A DNA stretch of 64,000 bases from Cryobacterium ruanii (GTDB lineage Bacteria > Actinomycetota > Actinomycetes > Actinomycetales > Microbacteriaceae). The notes beneath the pieces were generated by a model. That model worked only from the letters and a program-made list of their open reading frames with translations. It was not told the DNA's origin and did not search any database. Location of the stretch: assembly GCF_004404055.1 (NCBI RefSeq), contig NZ_SOHK01000001.1:45347-109346 (forward strand). The letters run 5' to 3'. Below are positions 34,821-46,572 of the stretch, in pieces (the stretch's first letter is position 1; each line of letters starts with the position of its first letter). The position numbers and the translations under genes are program-made.

Positions 34821-36279
34821 GAGCACTACAAACGTACCGAGCTCGACCCACGCGGCACGGGTTCGCACCACGTCGAAGCGGCTGCTCTCCGCAGTGGCGA
34901 TCGGCGCGGTGTCGGCGGTTACAGCATCCGTTGCCGTCGGCGGGGCTGCCTTCGCCGCTCCCGATTATCCGAGCTGGAACGACGTCGAAAAGGCCAAGCA
35001 GAACGAGTCGACGAAGCAGGCCGAGATTGCGACTCTCGGGGAACTGCTCGACGGTCTGGCGGCCGAGGCCGCAAAGACCGTGACGACCGCGCAGATCGCG
35101 GCCGAGGCCTACCGCGTGACGCAGGATGCCCTAGATGCCGCCACCACACGGGAAACTAGCCTTAACGACCAGGCCGAAACAGCCGAAGCCACCGCGGCAA
35201 CGTCCAAGATGCGCGCCGGCCTCATCGCCGCGCACCTCGCCAAATCCGGCGCCAGCGGACTGTCACTCAACCTGTTCCTGAACGGCAACAGCGCTGATGA
35301 CCTGCTCAGCCAGCTCGGCACGGCCAGCAAGCTCAGCGAACAATCGGAGCAGATCTACACCGAGGCCGTGCAGGACAAGAATGCGGCCGAGTCCCTGGGT
35401 GAGCAGGCCGCATCGGCGACCGAGGAACGCGAACGCCTCACCAAAGAATCCAGGACCACGTTCGAGGCAGCAACGGCGAGCTCGGTGGCAGCTGAGGCGG
35501 CCTACGACACCCAGCAACGTAGATCAAGCGAACTCTTCGAACAGCTTGCCCTACTCAAAGACACCACGGCTGAGGCCGAACGCACCTTTCACGCCGGAGA
35601 GGACGCTGCCGCCGCGGCTGTCGCGTTCGCGCAGGCGCAGGCATCCGCCGCCGCAGTAGCGGCTGCCACGGCAGCGCAGGCCGCGCGGGATGCAGCCGCC
35701 GCACCAGCCGGTTCGGGTTCGGGTTCGGGTTCCGGTTCGGGTTCGGGTTCCGGTTCCGGTTCCGGTTCGGGGGCGGTGACACCGGTCACCCCGGTGACAC
35801 CGTTCACCCCGGTGACACCGGTCACACCGGTCACCCCGGTGACACCGGCGACACCGGCGACACCGGCGACACCGTCCGCACCGGTCGCCGCTCCCAACGC
35901 GAGCGTCGTCGACGCGGCGCTCGCGTTCGCCCGCAACCAGCTCGGCGACCGCTACGTCTTCGGCGGTTCCGGCCCCGATGCGTGGGACTGCTCAGGACTG
36001 ACCAAAGCCGCTTACGCTGCAGCCGGCGTCTACATCGGCTCCCACTCGGCCACGAACCAGTACATCACCATGGCCCAGCAGGGAAAGCTCGTCTCCTTCG
36101 CCCAGGTTCAGGTGGGCGACCTGGTGTTCTGGGGCAGCCCCGGTAACTACTATCACGTGGCGATCTACGCGGGCAACGGCCAGATTCTTGAAGCCCCCAA
36201 CCCCTCCGCCCGCGTGCGGGTGCATAGCATCTGGTCGTCTTGGGCCGTTGCCCCCTACGTCGGTCGTCCGGCCGCCTGA
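34813..36279 (+). CDS. secreted NlpC/P60 (C40) peptidoglycan hydrolase
   Basis: RipA-like endopeptidase, 488 residues. The TTG at 34813 has GGGGAG before it and overlaps the M23 gene by eight bases. A signal peptide ends around AAFA near residue 50. A coiled coil paralogous to that of the M23 protein follows, beginning [14 protein letters not shown] flexible linker holds ten Gly-Ser units and then Thr-Pro-Val repeats. The C40 domain has the nucleophile in [10 protein letters not shown] and the histidine in YYHVAIYAG. The pair probably act together in cell separation. Confidence 0.92.
   Translation: MAKSTTNVPSSTHAARVRTTSKRLLSAVAIGAVSAVTASVAVGGAAFAAPDYPSWNDVEKAKQNESTKQAEIATLGELLDGLAAEAAKTVTTAQIAAEAYRVTQDALDAATTRETSLNDQAETAEATAATSKMRAGLIAAHLAKSGASGLSLNLFLNGNSADDLLSQLGTASKLSEQSEQIYTEAVQDKNAAESLGEQAASATEERERLTKESRTTFEAATASSVAAEAAYDTQQRRSSELFEQLALLKDTTAEAERTFHAGEDAAAAAVAFAQAQASAAAVAAATAAQAARDAAAAPAGSGSGSGSGSGSGSGSGSGSGAVTPVTPVTPFTPVTPVTPVTPVTPATPATPATPSAPVAAPNASVVDAALAFARNQLGDRYVFGGSGPDAWDCSGLTKAAYAAAGVYIGSHSATNQYITMAQQGKLVSFAQVQVGDLVFWGSPGNYYHVAIYAGNGQILEAPNPSARVRVHSIWSSWAVAPYVGRPAA
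35710..35769 (+). repeat. six-base tandem repeat encoding Gly-Ser linker
   Basis: Ten copies of GGTTCG/GGTTCC in frame inside the NlpC/P60 gene. Length change by slippage would keep frame and alter linker length. Confidence 0.9.
35776..35878 (+). repeat. nine-base tandem repeat encoding Thr-Pro-Val/Ala
   Basis: About eleven copies of a GTGACACCG/GTCACCCCG unit, encoding TPV then TPA. It forms the second, stiffer half of the linker before the catalytic domain. Confidence 0.88.
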
Positions 36280-36476
36280 TACGGCGTTCTGTGTCTTGTA
36301 GCTGATCCTGAGTTCGGTCATTCGGAAAGTGATCGGCTACAACTGCGGAGATTCCAACGAAACCGGTGGGGTACCGCACGGTCGATTTCGAAGTTTTCGG
36401 CAGGCAGTTTTGCAGTTCTGAACGCCACCAGCTTGCCGGGCGCGATCAGCGGCCGAGAAAAGGACCCCCGATAGCA

Positions 36477-36518
36477 GAGGGCTTCTGCCGCCGTGTAGCC
36501 GATGACAGAAGCCCTCTT
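36477..36518. terminator. bidirectional terminator between C40 and ppa genes
   Basis: A 12-base-pair stem (AGAGGGCTTCTG with its complement) with an 18-base loop lies between the convergent NlpC/P60 and pyrophosphatase genes and could end both transcripts. The rest of 36280-36624 holds nothing I recognise. Confidence 0.65.
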
Positions 36519-36624
36519 CCAATTACCCGCCCAGGACTTCGCGGTCAGGGGGCGCAAATCGACCATCCAGGGCCCGATATGCGTCGATTTGCGACCTTTT
36601 CACAGACGCGCGAGACCTCGAGGG

Positions 36625-37116
36625 TTAGTGGCCCTCTTCAGCGAGCTTGGCAATGCCGTCGACGACGATCTGGTTGGCCTCGGCAGCGTCGCCCCAGCCC
36701 TCCGTCTTGACCCATTTGTTGGGTTCGAGGTCCTTATAGTGCTCGAAGAAGTGCTCGATTTCCTTGCGGGTGTACTCCGGGATGTCGAGGACGTCCTGAA
36801 TGTGGTCCCAGCGTGGGTCGCCGGCCGGAACGGCGATGACCTTGGCGTCGGAACCGCCGTCATCGGTCATGTTGAACACGCCGACGGGGCGTACGGAGAC
36901 GCCGACGCCTGGAAAGAGCGGGTAGTCGAGCAGTACGAGAACGTCGACGGGGTCGCCGTCGAGACCCAGAGTGTTCTCAAAGTAGCCGTAGTCGGTGGGG
37001 TACATGAAGCTCGTGTAGAGCACGCGGTCGAGATAGACCCGACCTGTTTCGTGGTCCACCTCGTACTTGTTGCGGCTCCCGCGAGGGATTTCGATGACTG
37101 CGTCATATTCGGCCAT
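36625..37116 (-). CDS. ppa: inorganic pyrophosphatase
   Basis: Family I soluble pyrophosphatase, 163 residues, normal length. It hydrolyses diphosphate and pulls biosynthetic reactions forward. Visible active-site residues are [18 protein letters not shown], the signature [10 protein letters not shown] and the KVIAVP/DPRW segments. The ATG at 37116 follows GGGAGAA. The longer frame reaches 37356 but has no further homology. It is divergent from tilS, only 45 bases away. Confidence 0.96.
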   Translation of the reverse strand: MAEYDAVIEIPRGSRNKYEVDHETGRVYLDRVLYTSFMYPTDYGYFENTLGLDGDPVDVLVLLDYPLFPGVGVSVRPVGVFNMTDDGGSDAKVIAVPAGDPRWDHIQDVLDIPEYTRKEIEHFFEHYKDLEPNKWVKTEGWGDAAEANQIVVDGIAKLAEEGH

Positions 37117-37161
37117 GGCTGTGTTTCTCCCTTGATCTAAGTCTGCCGATAACGTTACTGG

Positions 37162-38142
37162 ATGGAATCCACCCGCCGCCCGCGCCTTACTCCGGCCATC
37201 GCCGATATTCGCCGGGCCGTGCGCACGCTGCTGCCGGCCGAGGGACTCGTGCTGGTCGGCCTCAGCGGCGGTGCCGATTCGCTCGCCCTCGCCGCGGCGA
37301 CCGCCTTCGAGGCCGGGCGGGCGGGCATCCGTGCCGGCGCGGTCATCGTCGACCACAACCTGCAGACCGGTTCAGCGGATGTCGCGGCGCGGGCCGCAAA
37401 GACCGCTCGCAAGCTCGGCCTCGACCCGGTTCTCGTGCTGGGAGTGACCGTCCGTGACGAGGGAACGGGCCCGGAAGCCGCGGCGCGCACGAGCCGGTAT
37501 GCGGCGTTCGACGCGGCCCTCGAGCAGACCGGGGCGAGCGGTGTGCTCCTCGGCCATACCCTCGACGATCAGGCGGAAACGGTGCTGCTCGGACTCGCCC
37601 GCGGCTCCGGACCGACGAGTCTGCGGGGCATGGCAGCGCGAACGGGACCGATTCTGCGACCGTTGCTGGGCATCCGTCGGGCAGCAACCCGGCAATTCTG
37701 CGCCGATGCTGGCCTTGAACCGTGGAGCGACCCGCAGAATTTCGACCCGCGCTATGCCCGGGTGCGGGTGCGCGAAACGGTGCTGCCGACGCTCGAAAGT
37801 GAGCTCGGTCCGGGCGTCGGCCTCGCGCTTGCCCGCACGGCAGAGGCGCTGCGGGAGGACTCCGATGCGCTTGACGAACTGGCGCGCACGCTATTGCGCG
37901 CCCACTGGGCTCATGATCAGGTAGCGGCGGCCGTGCTCGCGGCACAGCCGGCGGCGGTGCGACAACGAATGATTCGCTTCGGGGCTGAGGAAAGCCTTGG
38001 AGTGTGGCTGGATCGAGGACAGACCCTTGCTGTGGCGGCGCTCGTGACGGATTGGCACGGACAGGGGGCGCTCAGCCTGCCAGGTATTAGAGTTGAACGG
38101 CAGGGCGGTATTTTGATCTTCTCCGTGCCTGGACCCACTTGA
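37162..38142 (+). CDS. tilS: tRNA(Ile)-lysidine synthase
   Basis: ATP-dependent enzyme that converts the wobble C of tRNA-Ile(CAU) to lysidine, 326 residues. The PP-loop is [11 protein letters not shown] near residues 34-44, with DHNLQTGS and [20 protein letters not shown]. The short C-terminal region is typical of actinobacteria. It begins the conserved tilS-hpt-ftsH run. Confidence 0.94.
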   Translation: MESTRRPRLTPAIADIRRAVRTLLPAEGLVLVGLSGGADSLALAAATAFEAGRAGIRAGAVIVDHNLQTGSADVAARAAKTARKLGLDPVLVLGVTVRDEGTGPEAAARTSRYAAFDAALEQTGASGVLLGHTLDDQAETVLLGLARGSGPTSLRGMAARTGPILRPLLGIRRAATRQFCADAGLEPWSDPQNFDPRYARVRVRETVLPTLESELGPGVGLALARTAEALREDSDALDELARTLLRAHWAHDQVAAAVLAAQPAAVRQRMIRFGAEESLGVWLDRGQTLAVAALVTDWHGQGALSLPGIRVERQGGILIFSVPGPT

Positions 38143-38164
38143 CACAAAGGAATGATCTCTCCGC

Positions 38165-38737
38165 ATGGAACCTCGCGACATTGACGGCGACCTCACCGAG
38201 ATCCTGATCAGCGAGGAGCAGATTCGTGCTCGCCTGGCCGAAATGTCACGTCAGATCGAGGTCGACTACGCTGGCACCGATCTGCTGCTGGTCGGCGTGC
38301 TCAAGGGAGCGGTCATGGTCATGGCCGATCTGGCGCGCGAACTGCATCTCCCGGTCACCATGGACTGGATGGCCGTCAGCTCCTACGGCAGCGGCACGCA
38401 GTCAAGCGGGGTCGTGCGCATCCTGAAGGACCTCGACACCGACCTGTCCGGCCGTAACGTGCTCATCGTCGAGGACATCATCGACTCCGGCCTGACCCTC
38501 TCGTGGCTGCTGGCAAACCTGAAAACCCGTGGTCCGGCATCCATTGAAATCTGTGCGCTGCTGCGCAAGCCGGACGCCGCGCGCGTCGACATCGACGTGA
38601 AATACGTGGGTTTCAACATTCCGAACAAGTTCGTGGTCGGCTACGGCCTCGACTATGACGAGAAGTATCGCAACCTGCGCTCGGTCGGCATTTTGGCCCC
38701 GCACGTGTATTCCACGGTCGCCGCAGCCGCGCTCTAG
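38165..38737 (+). CDS. hpt: hypoxanthine phosphoribosyltransferase
   Basis: Purine salvage enzyme forming IMP or GMP from hypoxanthine or guanine and PRPP, 190 residues. The PRPP motif is [14 protein letters not shown] near residues 100-113. The flexible-loop [11 protein letters not shown] and the base-contacting [19 protein letters not shown] segment are present. It is 22 bases after tilS. Confidence 0.95.
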   Translation: MEPRDIDGDLTEILISEEQIRARLAEMSRQIEVDYAGTDLLLVGVLKGAVMVMADLARELHLPVTMDWMAVSSYGSGTQSSGVVRILKDLDTDLSGRNVLIVEDIIDSGLTLSWLLANLKTRGPASIEICALLRKPDAARVDIDVKYVGFNIPNKFVVGYGLDYDEKYRNLRSVGILAPHVYSTVAAAAL

Positions 38738-38820
38738 CTTCGACCCGCACCAGCGCGTGAGTTTTCCTTTGGGCGAACACACGGCTTTCCCTTGTAATCG
38801 AGCGCTAGCCTGAGGTCACC

Positions 38821-40830
<2,010 letters not shown>

Positions 40831-40836
40831 GCGCCC

Positions 40837-41406
40837 GTGGCAGTGGACAGGGCGCGCATCCAGGCGGCCGTCGCCGAGATTCTCGTTGCAATTGGTGAGG
40901 ATCCGGAGCGGGTCGGTCTGGAGAGCACCCCGCGGCGGGTAGCGGATGCCTACGCCGAGTTCTTCGCCGGGCTCGGCCAGAATCCGCAAGAGCTTCTGCT
41001 GGACTTCGTTCCGGTCGGCAAGAGCACCGGCGAACTTGTGCTGCTGCGCGACATCGCCTTTCGCTCGATCTGTGAACATCACCTGCTGCCGTTTCTCGGA
41101 ATCGCCCACGTGGCCTACCTGCCTCGGGACCGCGTCGTCGGCCTCGGCCGGTTGCCCGCCGTCGTAGAGACCATCGCCGCCCGGCCCCAGCTGCAGGAAC
41201 GGCTCACCGAGGAAATCGCCGACGCCCTGCACGAAGGCCTCGACCCGCTCGGCGTGCTCGTCGTGCTCGACGCCGTGCACGGCTGCGTCGGCACCCGCGG
41301 CCCGCGGCAGAGTGCGAGCTCAACGGTGACCATGGCCTCGCGCGGAGCCTTGACCGAACCGACGGCCCGCGCCGAGATCATCGCGCTGATTGCCGCCGGC
41401 GAATGA
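40837..41406 (+). CDS. folE: GTP cyclohydrolase I
   Basis: First enzyme of folate synthesis, forming dihydroneopterin triphosphate, 189 residues with a GTG start six bases after ftsH. Zinc and active-site residues are in SICEHHLLPFLG near residue 78 and in the HGCVGTRGPRQ segment near 148, where most homologues read CM..RGV. The loop usually reading GLSKLAR is GLGRLPA here. Such changes fit family variation and the enzyme looks complete. Its TGA overlaps the folP start. Confidence 0.93.
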   Translation: MAVDRARIQAAVAEILVAIGEDPERVGLESTPRRVADAYAEFFAGLGQNPQELLLDFVPVGKSTGELVLLRDIAFRSICEHHLLPFLGIAHVAYLPRDRVVGLGRLPAVVETIAARPQLQERLTEEIADALHEGLDPLGVLVVLDAVHGCVGTRGPRQSASSTVTMASRGALTEPTARAEIIALIAAGE

Positions 41407-42260
41407 CGCTCGTCATGGGCGTGCTCAACGTCACCCCCGACTCTTTCAGCGACGGTGGCCAGTGGGCGTCAACGGATGCCGCCATCGAGCACGGACTGCT
41501 GCTGCACGCCCAGGGTGCCGACCTGATTGACGTGGGCGGTGAGTCCACCCGGCCCGGTGCCACCCGCGTGGCGCCGGAACAGGAGCAGCAACGGATCATT
41601 CCGGTGGTCACTGAACTCGCCCGGCAGGGCCTGCGGTTGAGCATCGACACGCTCAATGCCGGCACCGCCCTCGCGGCGGCGAAAGCGGGCGCGAGCGTGA
41701 TCAACGACGTGTCCGGCGGGCTCGCCGACCCGGGTATGGCGGCTGTCGTCGCCGAGACCGGCCTCACCTACGTGGTCATGCACTGGCGCGCGCACGCGCA
41801 GCAGATGGACACCCTCGCCGACTACGGCGACGTGGTAACCGACGTCATCGCCGAGCTGCGCACCCGCGTCGACGCGTTGACCGTGGCCGGAGTGGCCAGG
41901 GATCGGATCGTGCTCGACCCCGGACTCGGATTCTCCAAGAGAACCGAACACAACTGGCAGCTCCTGAACCGGCTCGACGCCTTCGCCGAACTCGGTCTAC
42001 CCGTCATGGTCGGGGCGTCACGCAAGCGTTTTCTCGCCGAAGTGCTGCCGGTCGGCGCACCGGTTCGGGACCGAGACCTGCCCACCGCCGTGGTCAGCGT
42101 GCTGGCTGCCCAGGCAGGTGCCTGGGCAGTGCGGGTGCACGACGTTGCGGCGACGCGCACGGCTCTGAACGTGCTGGCGAGTGTAGGGCAGTCAACGCCT
42201 CACGGCGGGCAGCACGTGCCGGGCGGCGCGGCGCGTGCGTCACACTGGACCCATGACTGA
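41403..42260 (+). CDS. folP: dihydropteroate synthase
   Basis: Joins p-aminobenzoate to dihydropterin pyrophosphate, 285 residues. Motifs are MGVLNVTPDSFSDGG at the N-terminus, DVGGESTRPGA near residue 45, INDVSGG and the phosphate-binding GASRKRFL near 203. The start overlaps folE by four bases and the end overlaps folB by eight, so the three are translationally coupled. Confidence 0.95.
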   Translation: MTLVMGVLNVTPDSFSDGGQWASTDAAIEHGLLLHAQGADLIDVGGESTRPGATRVAPEQEQQRIIPVVTELARQGLRLSIDTLNAGTALAAAKAGASVINDVSGGLADPGMAAVVAETGLTYVVMHWRAHAQQMDTLADYGDVVTDVIAELRTRVDALTVAGVARDRIVLDPGLGFSKRTEHNWQLLNRLDAFAELGLPVMVGASRKRFLAEVLPVGAPVRDRDLPTAVVSVLAAQAGAWAVRVHDVAATRTALNVLASVGQSTPHGGQHVPGGAARASHWTHD

Positions 42261-42615
42261 TTCGATCACCCTCACCGGCCTGCGGGTGAACGCCCACCAC
42301 GGCGTCTACGACTTCGAGAAGAAAAACGGCCAGGATTTTGTCATCGACGTGACCGTTTGGCTGGATCTGCTGGTCGCGGCTGCGAGCGATGACGTGACCC
42401 AGACCATCCATTATGGCGAACTAGCCGAGGAGGTCACCGACGCGGCTCGGCACAACCCGGTCGACCTGATTGAAACCGTCGCCGAACGCATCGCCCAGGT
42501 TGTGCTGGCCCACCCCCCAGCGCTGCGCGTGCAGGTCACGGTGCACAAACCGCAGGCTCCCATCTCGGTTCCGTTCACCGACGTGGCCGTTCAGATCACC
42601 CGGTCACGGTCATGA
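42253..42615 (+). CDS. folB: dihydroneopterin aldolase
   Basis: Folate-pathway aldolase, 120 residues. GLRVNAHHGVYDFEKKNGQDFVIDV carries the family N-terminal motif (longer than allowed to quote in one piece: residues 9 to 33, key residues His-His-Gly-Val and Glu). The catalytic lysine lies in HKPQAPI near the end. Start and stop both overlap neighbouring fol genes. Confidence 0.93.
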   Translation: MTDSITLTGLRVNAHHGVYDFEKKNGQDFVIDVTVWLDLLVAAASDDVTQTIHYGELAEEVTDAARHNPVDLIETVAERIAQVVLAHPPALRVQVTVHKPQAPISVPFTDVAVQITRSRS

Positions 42616-43145
42616 CCGGGCCCGTCCATGGAGTGGTGCTGGCGCTCGGCAGCAATCTCGGCGATCGGGCGGCCACACTCGCCCGTGCCGTGCAGGACAT
42701 CGCCGAACTGCCAGGAGCCGCGCACGTCGTCGTGTCGCCCCTGTATGAATCCGCGGCGGTGAAACTGGACGGCGTCGACGAGTGCGCACCGCGTTACCTC
42801 AATGCGGTGCTGACCCTCTCCTGGCGCGGCGACCCGCACGCCCTGCTCAACGCCGTCAACTTCATCGAGGCCAGGCACGGCCGGGTGCGTGCCGAACGCT
42901 GGGGTGACCGCACCCTCGACATCGACCTTATTGTGTTCGGCCAACTGACCGTCGACGACGACCGCTTGACCCTGCCACACCCCCGTGCGGCGGAGCGTGA
43001 CTTCGTCCTGGCCCCGTGGCTCGACCTCGACGAGGCGGCCGTCATTCCCGGCCGTGGTCTGGTGCGTGACCTGCTCGTCGCGACCGGCACCACGGTGCGC
43101 CGGGCAGCGGATGCTCCCGCTCTGGTACCGGGAGCCGGGCGATGA
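42612..43145 (+). CDS. folK: hydroxymethyl-dihydropterin pyrophosphokinase
   Basis: Transfers pyrophosphate from ATP to hydroxymethyl-dihydropterin, 177 residues. ALGSNLGDR at the N-terminus and RWGDRTLDIDLIVFG near residue 95 are the family signatures, and LPHPRAAERDFVL follows. It overlaps folB and the DUF3180 gene by four bases each. Confidence 0.94.
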   Translation: MTGPVHGVVLALGSNLGDRAATLARAVQDIAELPGAAHVVVSPLYESAAVKLDGVDECAPRYLNAVLTLSWRGDPHALLNAVNFIEARHGRVRAERWGDRTLDIDLIVFGQLTVDDDRLTLPHPRAAERDFVLAPWLDLDEAAVIPGRGLVRDLLVATGTTVRRAADAPALVPGAGR

Positions 43146-43624
43146 AGCGCTCGCAGACGACCGGGCTGCTAGCCGTTCTGCTCATCGGTCTCGTGATCGG
43201 CTTTCTGCTCGAGATCGCCTTCGCGGCGTCCGGTGCTCCGATCGTCGTTCCGCCGGTGACCCTGCCTTTGACGCTGATCCTGCTGGCCGCAGTCGTCGTG
43301 AGTTTGGCGTGGCAGGTGCGCCAGGGCAGCCGTCGTAAGGCGCTGCGCCGCATCGATCCGTTCTGGGCCATGCGGGTGGCTGTACTGTCGAAAGCAACGT
43401 CGCTGTCGGCTTCGCTGCTGCTCGGCGCCGCCCTCGGTCTCGTGCTGTACATTCTCACCCGGTCGGTGGTGCCCGCTGTCACATCACTGTGGCTCGCGAT
43501 CGGCACGGCCGTCGGCGCGGCCCTCATGCTCACGGCTGGTCTCGTGGCCGAACACTTCTGCACCCTGCCCCCCGACGATGACCGTAACGACGACGCCGAT
43601 GTGTCCGGAGGTACCCGTGCCTGA
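43142..43624 (+). CDS. DUF3180 membrane protein
   Basis: 160-residue protein with four predicted helices (about residues 7-28, 38-59, 83-100 and 104-130). It matches the DUF3180 family that follows folK in many actinobacteria. Function is unknown. It is coupled to folK by overlap, and its end overlaps the next start by eight bases. Confidence 0.85.
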   Translation: MKRSQTTGLLAVLLIGLVIGFLLEIAFAASGAPIVVPPVTLPLTLILLAAVVVSLAWQVRQGSRRKALRRIDPFWAMRVAVLSKATSLSASLLLGAALGLVLYILTRSVVPAVTSLWLAIGTAVGAALMLTAGLVAEHFCTLPPDDDRNDDADVSGGTRA

Positions 43625-44171
43625 ATTGCCCGAAGTGAACCCGCCGGCTGCGCGGCCGCCCGTTCGGCACGATGTGGCCGAACCGGCTGCGCGGCTCGAA
43701 CTGGCCGAGGCCGGGGAATGGATGCGCGTCTCCCCGAAGTACGTCCTGGTCGAGATCGTCGGCACCATCGTCAACGCCGTCGTCGTGTGCGGGGGAGCGA
43801 GCCTGCTCTGGCTGCTGCTCGATGCGACCTGGGCCTTCTGGGTCGGCCTCGCTGTGCTGGTCGTGTCGATCATTAATCTCGTATTCGAACCGCGCCGGGT
43901 GCGGTCCATCGGGTACCTGCTTCGCGAAGATGACCTGCTGTTTCGCCGCGGGATCCTTTTTCAACGCTTTGTCGCGGTCCCTTACGGGCGCATGCAGCTC
44001 ATTGACATCACCCGCGGCCCGATCGCCCGGTGGCTCGGCTTGGCCGATCTCAAGTTCGTGACCGCCGCGGCCACCGCCGGGGTATCCATTCCCGGGCTCG
44101 CCGAAGCCGATGCCGAGGGCCTGCGTGACCGCCTGGTGGAACTCGCGGAGAGTCGCCGGGCTGGGCTGTGA
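43617..44171 (+). CDS. bacterial PH-domain membrane protein (YdbS-like)
   Basis: 184-residue protein with two helices near residues 50-90 followed by one bPH2 domain containing VRSIGYLLREDDLLFRRG and FVAVPYGRMQLIDI. The GTG at 43617 is chosen because a perfect GGAGG lies six bases before it. The frame is open to an ATG at 43578 inside the previous gene. Function is unknown. It forms a pair with the next gene, as YdbS does with YdbT. Confidence 0.85.
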   Translation: MPELPEVNPPAARPPVRHDVAEPAARLELAEAGEWMRVSPKYVLVEIVGTIVNAVVVCGGASLLWLLLDATWAFWVGLAVLVVSIINLVFEPRRVRSIGYLLREDDLLFRRGILFQRFVAVPYGRMQLIDITRGPIARWLGLADLKFVTAAATAGVSIPGLAEADAEGLRDRLVELAESRRAGL

Positions 44172-45814
44172 GCGAGCCCGTCGCTTCCGCCCGGCCGGTA
44201 CTTGCGGCGCCGCGCACCGACCTCACCGACGGTGAATGGCACCACCTCCACCCGGCGACACCGCTGCTGCGCGGCGGCATCTTCATGGTGGCTATCATCG
44301 GTTTCATTATCGCCAACCTGCGCGAACGACTCATCGACCTGTTCATGGGCGAAGAGAACTATCGCGGCGATCCGATCGACGCGATCTACGAGCGCGGAGC
44401 CACCGGCTGGGCCCTGCTGATCCTCGCCGTGGTGCTTCTGGTCATCATCGTCGTGTTCTACCTCTCTTGGCTCATGCACACGTTTCGGGTGACGGGCGAG
44501 ATCGTCGAAGTGCGCAGCGGCGTTGTTTTTCGCAGCAACCGCAAGGCGCGCCTCGACCGGGTGCAGGGTGTCAACCTGGCCCGGCCGTTGATCCCCCGGA
44601 TGTTCGGAGCCGCCCGGCTGGAAATCGCCGTCGCCGGGCAGGACGGCAACGTGCAGCTCGCCTACCTTGGTTCGAAACTAGCGGATGACCTGCGCCGCGA
44701 CATCCTGCACCTCGCCTCCGGACTGCGGCAGGCCAGGCCGCCCGCCGACGTACCCGGATTGCAGGAGGCCACCGCGCCGCCCCTGATCGGCCCGGCCACC
44801 GCGCCGACCGCCCACTCGGCGCTCGGCGACTTTGCGGCCGCTCGCTACCGCGAGTTTCGCGCTCCGGAACTGGACCCCGATGCCGCCCCGCCCGAATCCA
44901 TCGTGCGCATTCCGCCGGGCCGTCTGGTCGGGTCGGTCGTGCTCAGCGGCTTCACCGTCTTTCTCCTTCTGGCCGGCATCGGTCTCATCGTCAGCGTGAT
45001 CGCCGGAAGCAGCGGCTGGGTGCTCGTGGCGGTGCTGCCGGGTCTCATCGGCAGCGTCGGTTACTACTTCTCCCGCATCACCAAGACACTGCGGTTCAGC
45101 ATTGCGGGCACCCCAGACGGTGTGCGGGTCGGCTTCGGCCTGCTGTCCACGAGCAGCCAGACCCTGCCGCCCGGGCGCATCCACGCGATCAAGGTGTCGC
45201 AGCCCATTCTCTGGCGCCGGTTCGGCTGGTGGCGGGTCAGCATCAACACGGCCGGTCAGGCATCCGGCCGCAGCTCGACGCCCGCGACCAGCTCCACCAT
45301 CCTGCCGGTCGGTACTCTCGCCGACGTCGAAAAAGTGCTTCAGCTGGCGCTGCCTGCGTTCGACACCGACACGCATCGCGCCCTGGTCGAAAACGGCCTG
45401 CTCGGCGGTCGCCGGCGCAACGCCGGTGTCGCCGATTTCTACAGCAACGCCCCCGCCCGCGCCGCCTGGCTGAGGCCCTTCTCGTGGTGGCGCACCGGCT
45501 GGGCGGTGTCGGGTCAGGTCGCCCTCATCCGTCGCGGCGTGATCTCGCGCGACCTGATTCTCGTGCCCCTCGCGCGGATGCAGGGCGTGCGCATCAGCCA
45601 GGGACCCGTTCGTCGGCGGTTGCGCCTCGCGTCGGCCGACCTGCACACGGTCTCCGGGCCGGTAGCCGCCTCCCTCAGCGTCATCGACGTTGACGAAGCA
45701 CTGGTTCTTTTCGAGTGGATGTCCACGGGAGCGGTGCGCTCGGCCCTCGCCGACACCAGTCACCAGTGGAGCCGCGCGGAGACGCCGTCCCCAACCCAGG
45801 AAGCAGCGGAATGA
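44168..45814 (+). CDS. multi-domain bacterial PH-domain membrane protein (YdbT-like)
   Basis: 548-residue membrane protein with repeated bPH2 units. Each is a helix pair followed by a segment such as FRVTGEIVEVRSGVVFRSNR, LRFSIAGTPDGVRVGFGLL and VALIRRGVISRDLILVPLAR. GTG start with four-base overlap to the previous gene. Role unknown; the conserved partnership suggests a membrane complex. Confidence 0.87.
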   Translation: MSEPVASARPVLAAPRTDLTDGEWHHLHPATPLLRGGIFMVAIIGFIIANLRERLIDLFMGEENYRGDPIDAIYERGATGWALLILAVVLLVIIVVFYLSWLMHTFRVTGEIVEVRSGVVFRSNRKARLDRVQGVNLARPLIPRMFGAARLEIAVAGQDGNVQLAYLGSKLADDLRRDILHLASGLRQARPPADVPGLQEATAPPLIGPATAPTAHSALGDFAAARYREFRAPELDPDAAPPESIVRIPPGRLVGSVVLSGFTVFLLLAGIGLIVSVIAGSSGWVLVAVLPGLIGSVGYYFSRITKTLRFSIAGTPDGVRVGFGLLSTSSQTLPPGRIHAIKVSQPILWRRFGWWRVSINTAGQASGRSSTPATSSTILPVGTLADVEKVLQLALPAFDTDTHRALVENGLLGGRRRNAGVADFYSNAPARAAWLRPFSWWRTGWAVSGQVALIRRGVISRDLILVPLARMQGVRISQGPVRRRLRLASADLHTVSGPVAASLSVIDVDEALVLFEWMSTGAVRSALADTSHQWSRAETPSPTQEAAE

Positions 45815-46572
45815 ACACGAAGCCCGGACGCCTTGGCGTCGGAATCATCGGCGCCGGACATGTCGGCCCCATTCTGGGAGCAGCCCTCGCCGGCGCTGGC
45901 CACGCGATCGTCGGCATCTCGGCGATCTCGCGGGCCAGCCGGGACCGCGCCGAAGCCATTCTGCCGCTCGTTCCGATTCTGACCGTGCCCGAGATCGTCG
46001 AACGCAGCGAACTGGTCATCATCGCGGTACCCGACGCCCAGTTGGAGAGCCTCGTGCAGGGCCTCGCCGCGACGAACACCTGGCGGCCCGGCCAGCTCGT
46101 GCTGCACACCTCTGCCCGCTACGGCACGGCTGTGCTCGCCCCGGCACAGGTCGCTGGCGCCATTCCGCTCGCCATCCACCCCGCCATGGCATTTACCGGA
46201 ACCAGCCTCGACCTGGCCCGCTTGTCCGGCAGCTACTTCGCCGTGACGGCGCCCGGCCCGGTGTTGCCGATCGGGCAGGCTCTCACCGTGGAGATGGGCG
46301 GCGAACCGCTCATTATTGCCGAGGCCGACCGCGCGAGCTACGCCGAAGCCATCCAGATTGCCACCGCCTTCTCCACCTCGATCGTCGAGCAGGCGACCGG
46401 CCTGCTCGCCGGAATCGGCCTCGAGCATTCGGGCGCTATTCTTGGTCCGCTGCTGCGCTCCGCGATGGAGAACGCTCTGGCGCGCACGAGTCCCGAACGA
46501 CTCGACCTGGCGGGGTTCGACGAAATCGAGCAGCGGCAGCATCCGCTTGACGACGACCGGGAGGTCGAATGA
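45811..46572 (+). CDS. DUF2520 / Rossmann-like oxidoreductase
   Basis: 253-residue protein with an NAD(P)-binding start GIIGAGHVGPILGAAL. The region HPAMAFTG resembles F420- or ketopantoate-type reductases, and a helical DUF2520 C-terminal domain follows. It is adjacent to and coupled with panC, so a ketopantoate-reductase-like role in pantothenate synthesis is possible but unproved. ATGA overlaps join it to both neighbours. Confidence 0.85.
   Translation: MNTKPGRLGVGIIGAGHVGPILGAALAGAGHAIVGISAISRASRDRAEAILPLVPILTVPEIVERSELVIIAVPDAQLESLVQGLAATNTWRPGQLVLHTSARYGTAVLAPAQVAGAIPLAIHPAMAFTGTSLDLARLSGSYFAVTAPGPVLPIGQALTVEMGGEPLIIAEADRASYAEAIQIATAFSTSIVEQATGLLAGIGLEHSGAILGPLLRSAMENALARTSPERLDLAGFDEIEQRQHPLDDDREVE

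Noticed and set aside
35710..35878. Considered as a CRISPR array
   Set aside because: Units are six and nine bases, contiguous and without spacers, and are in frame within a protein linker. No CRISPR repeats or cas genes are seen in the window.
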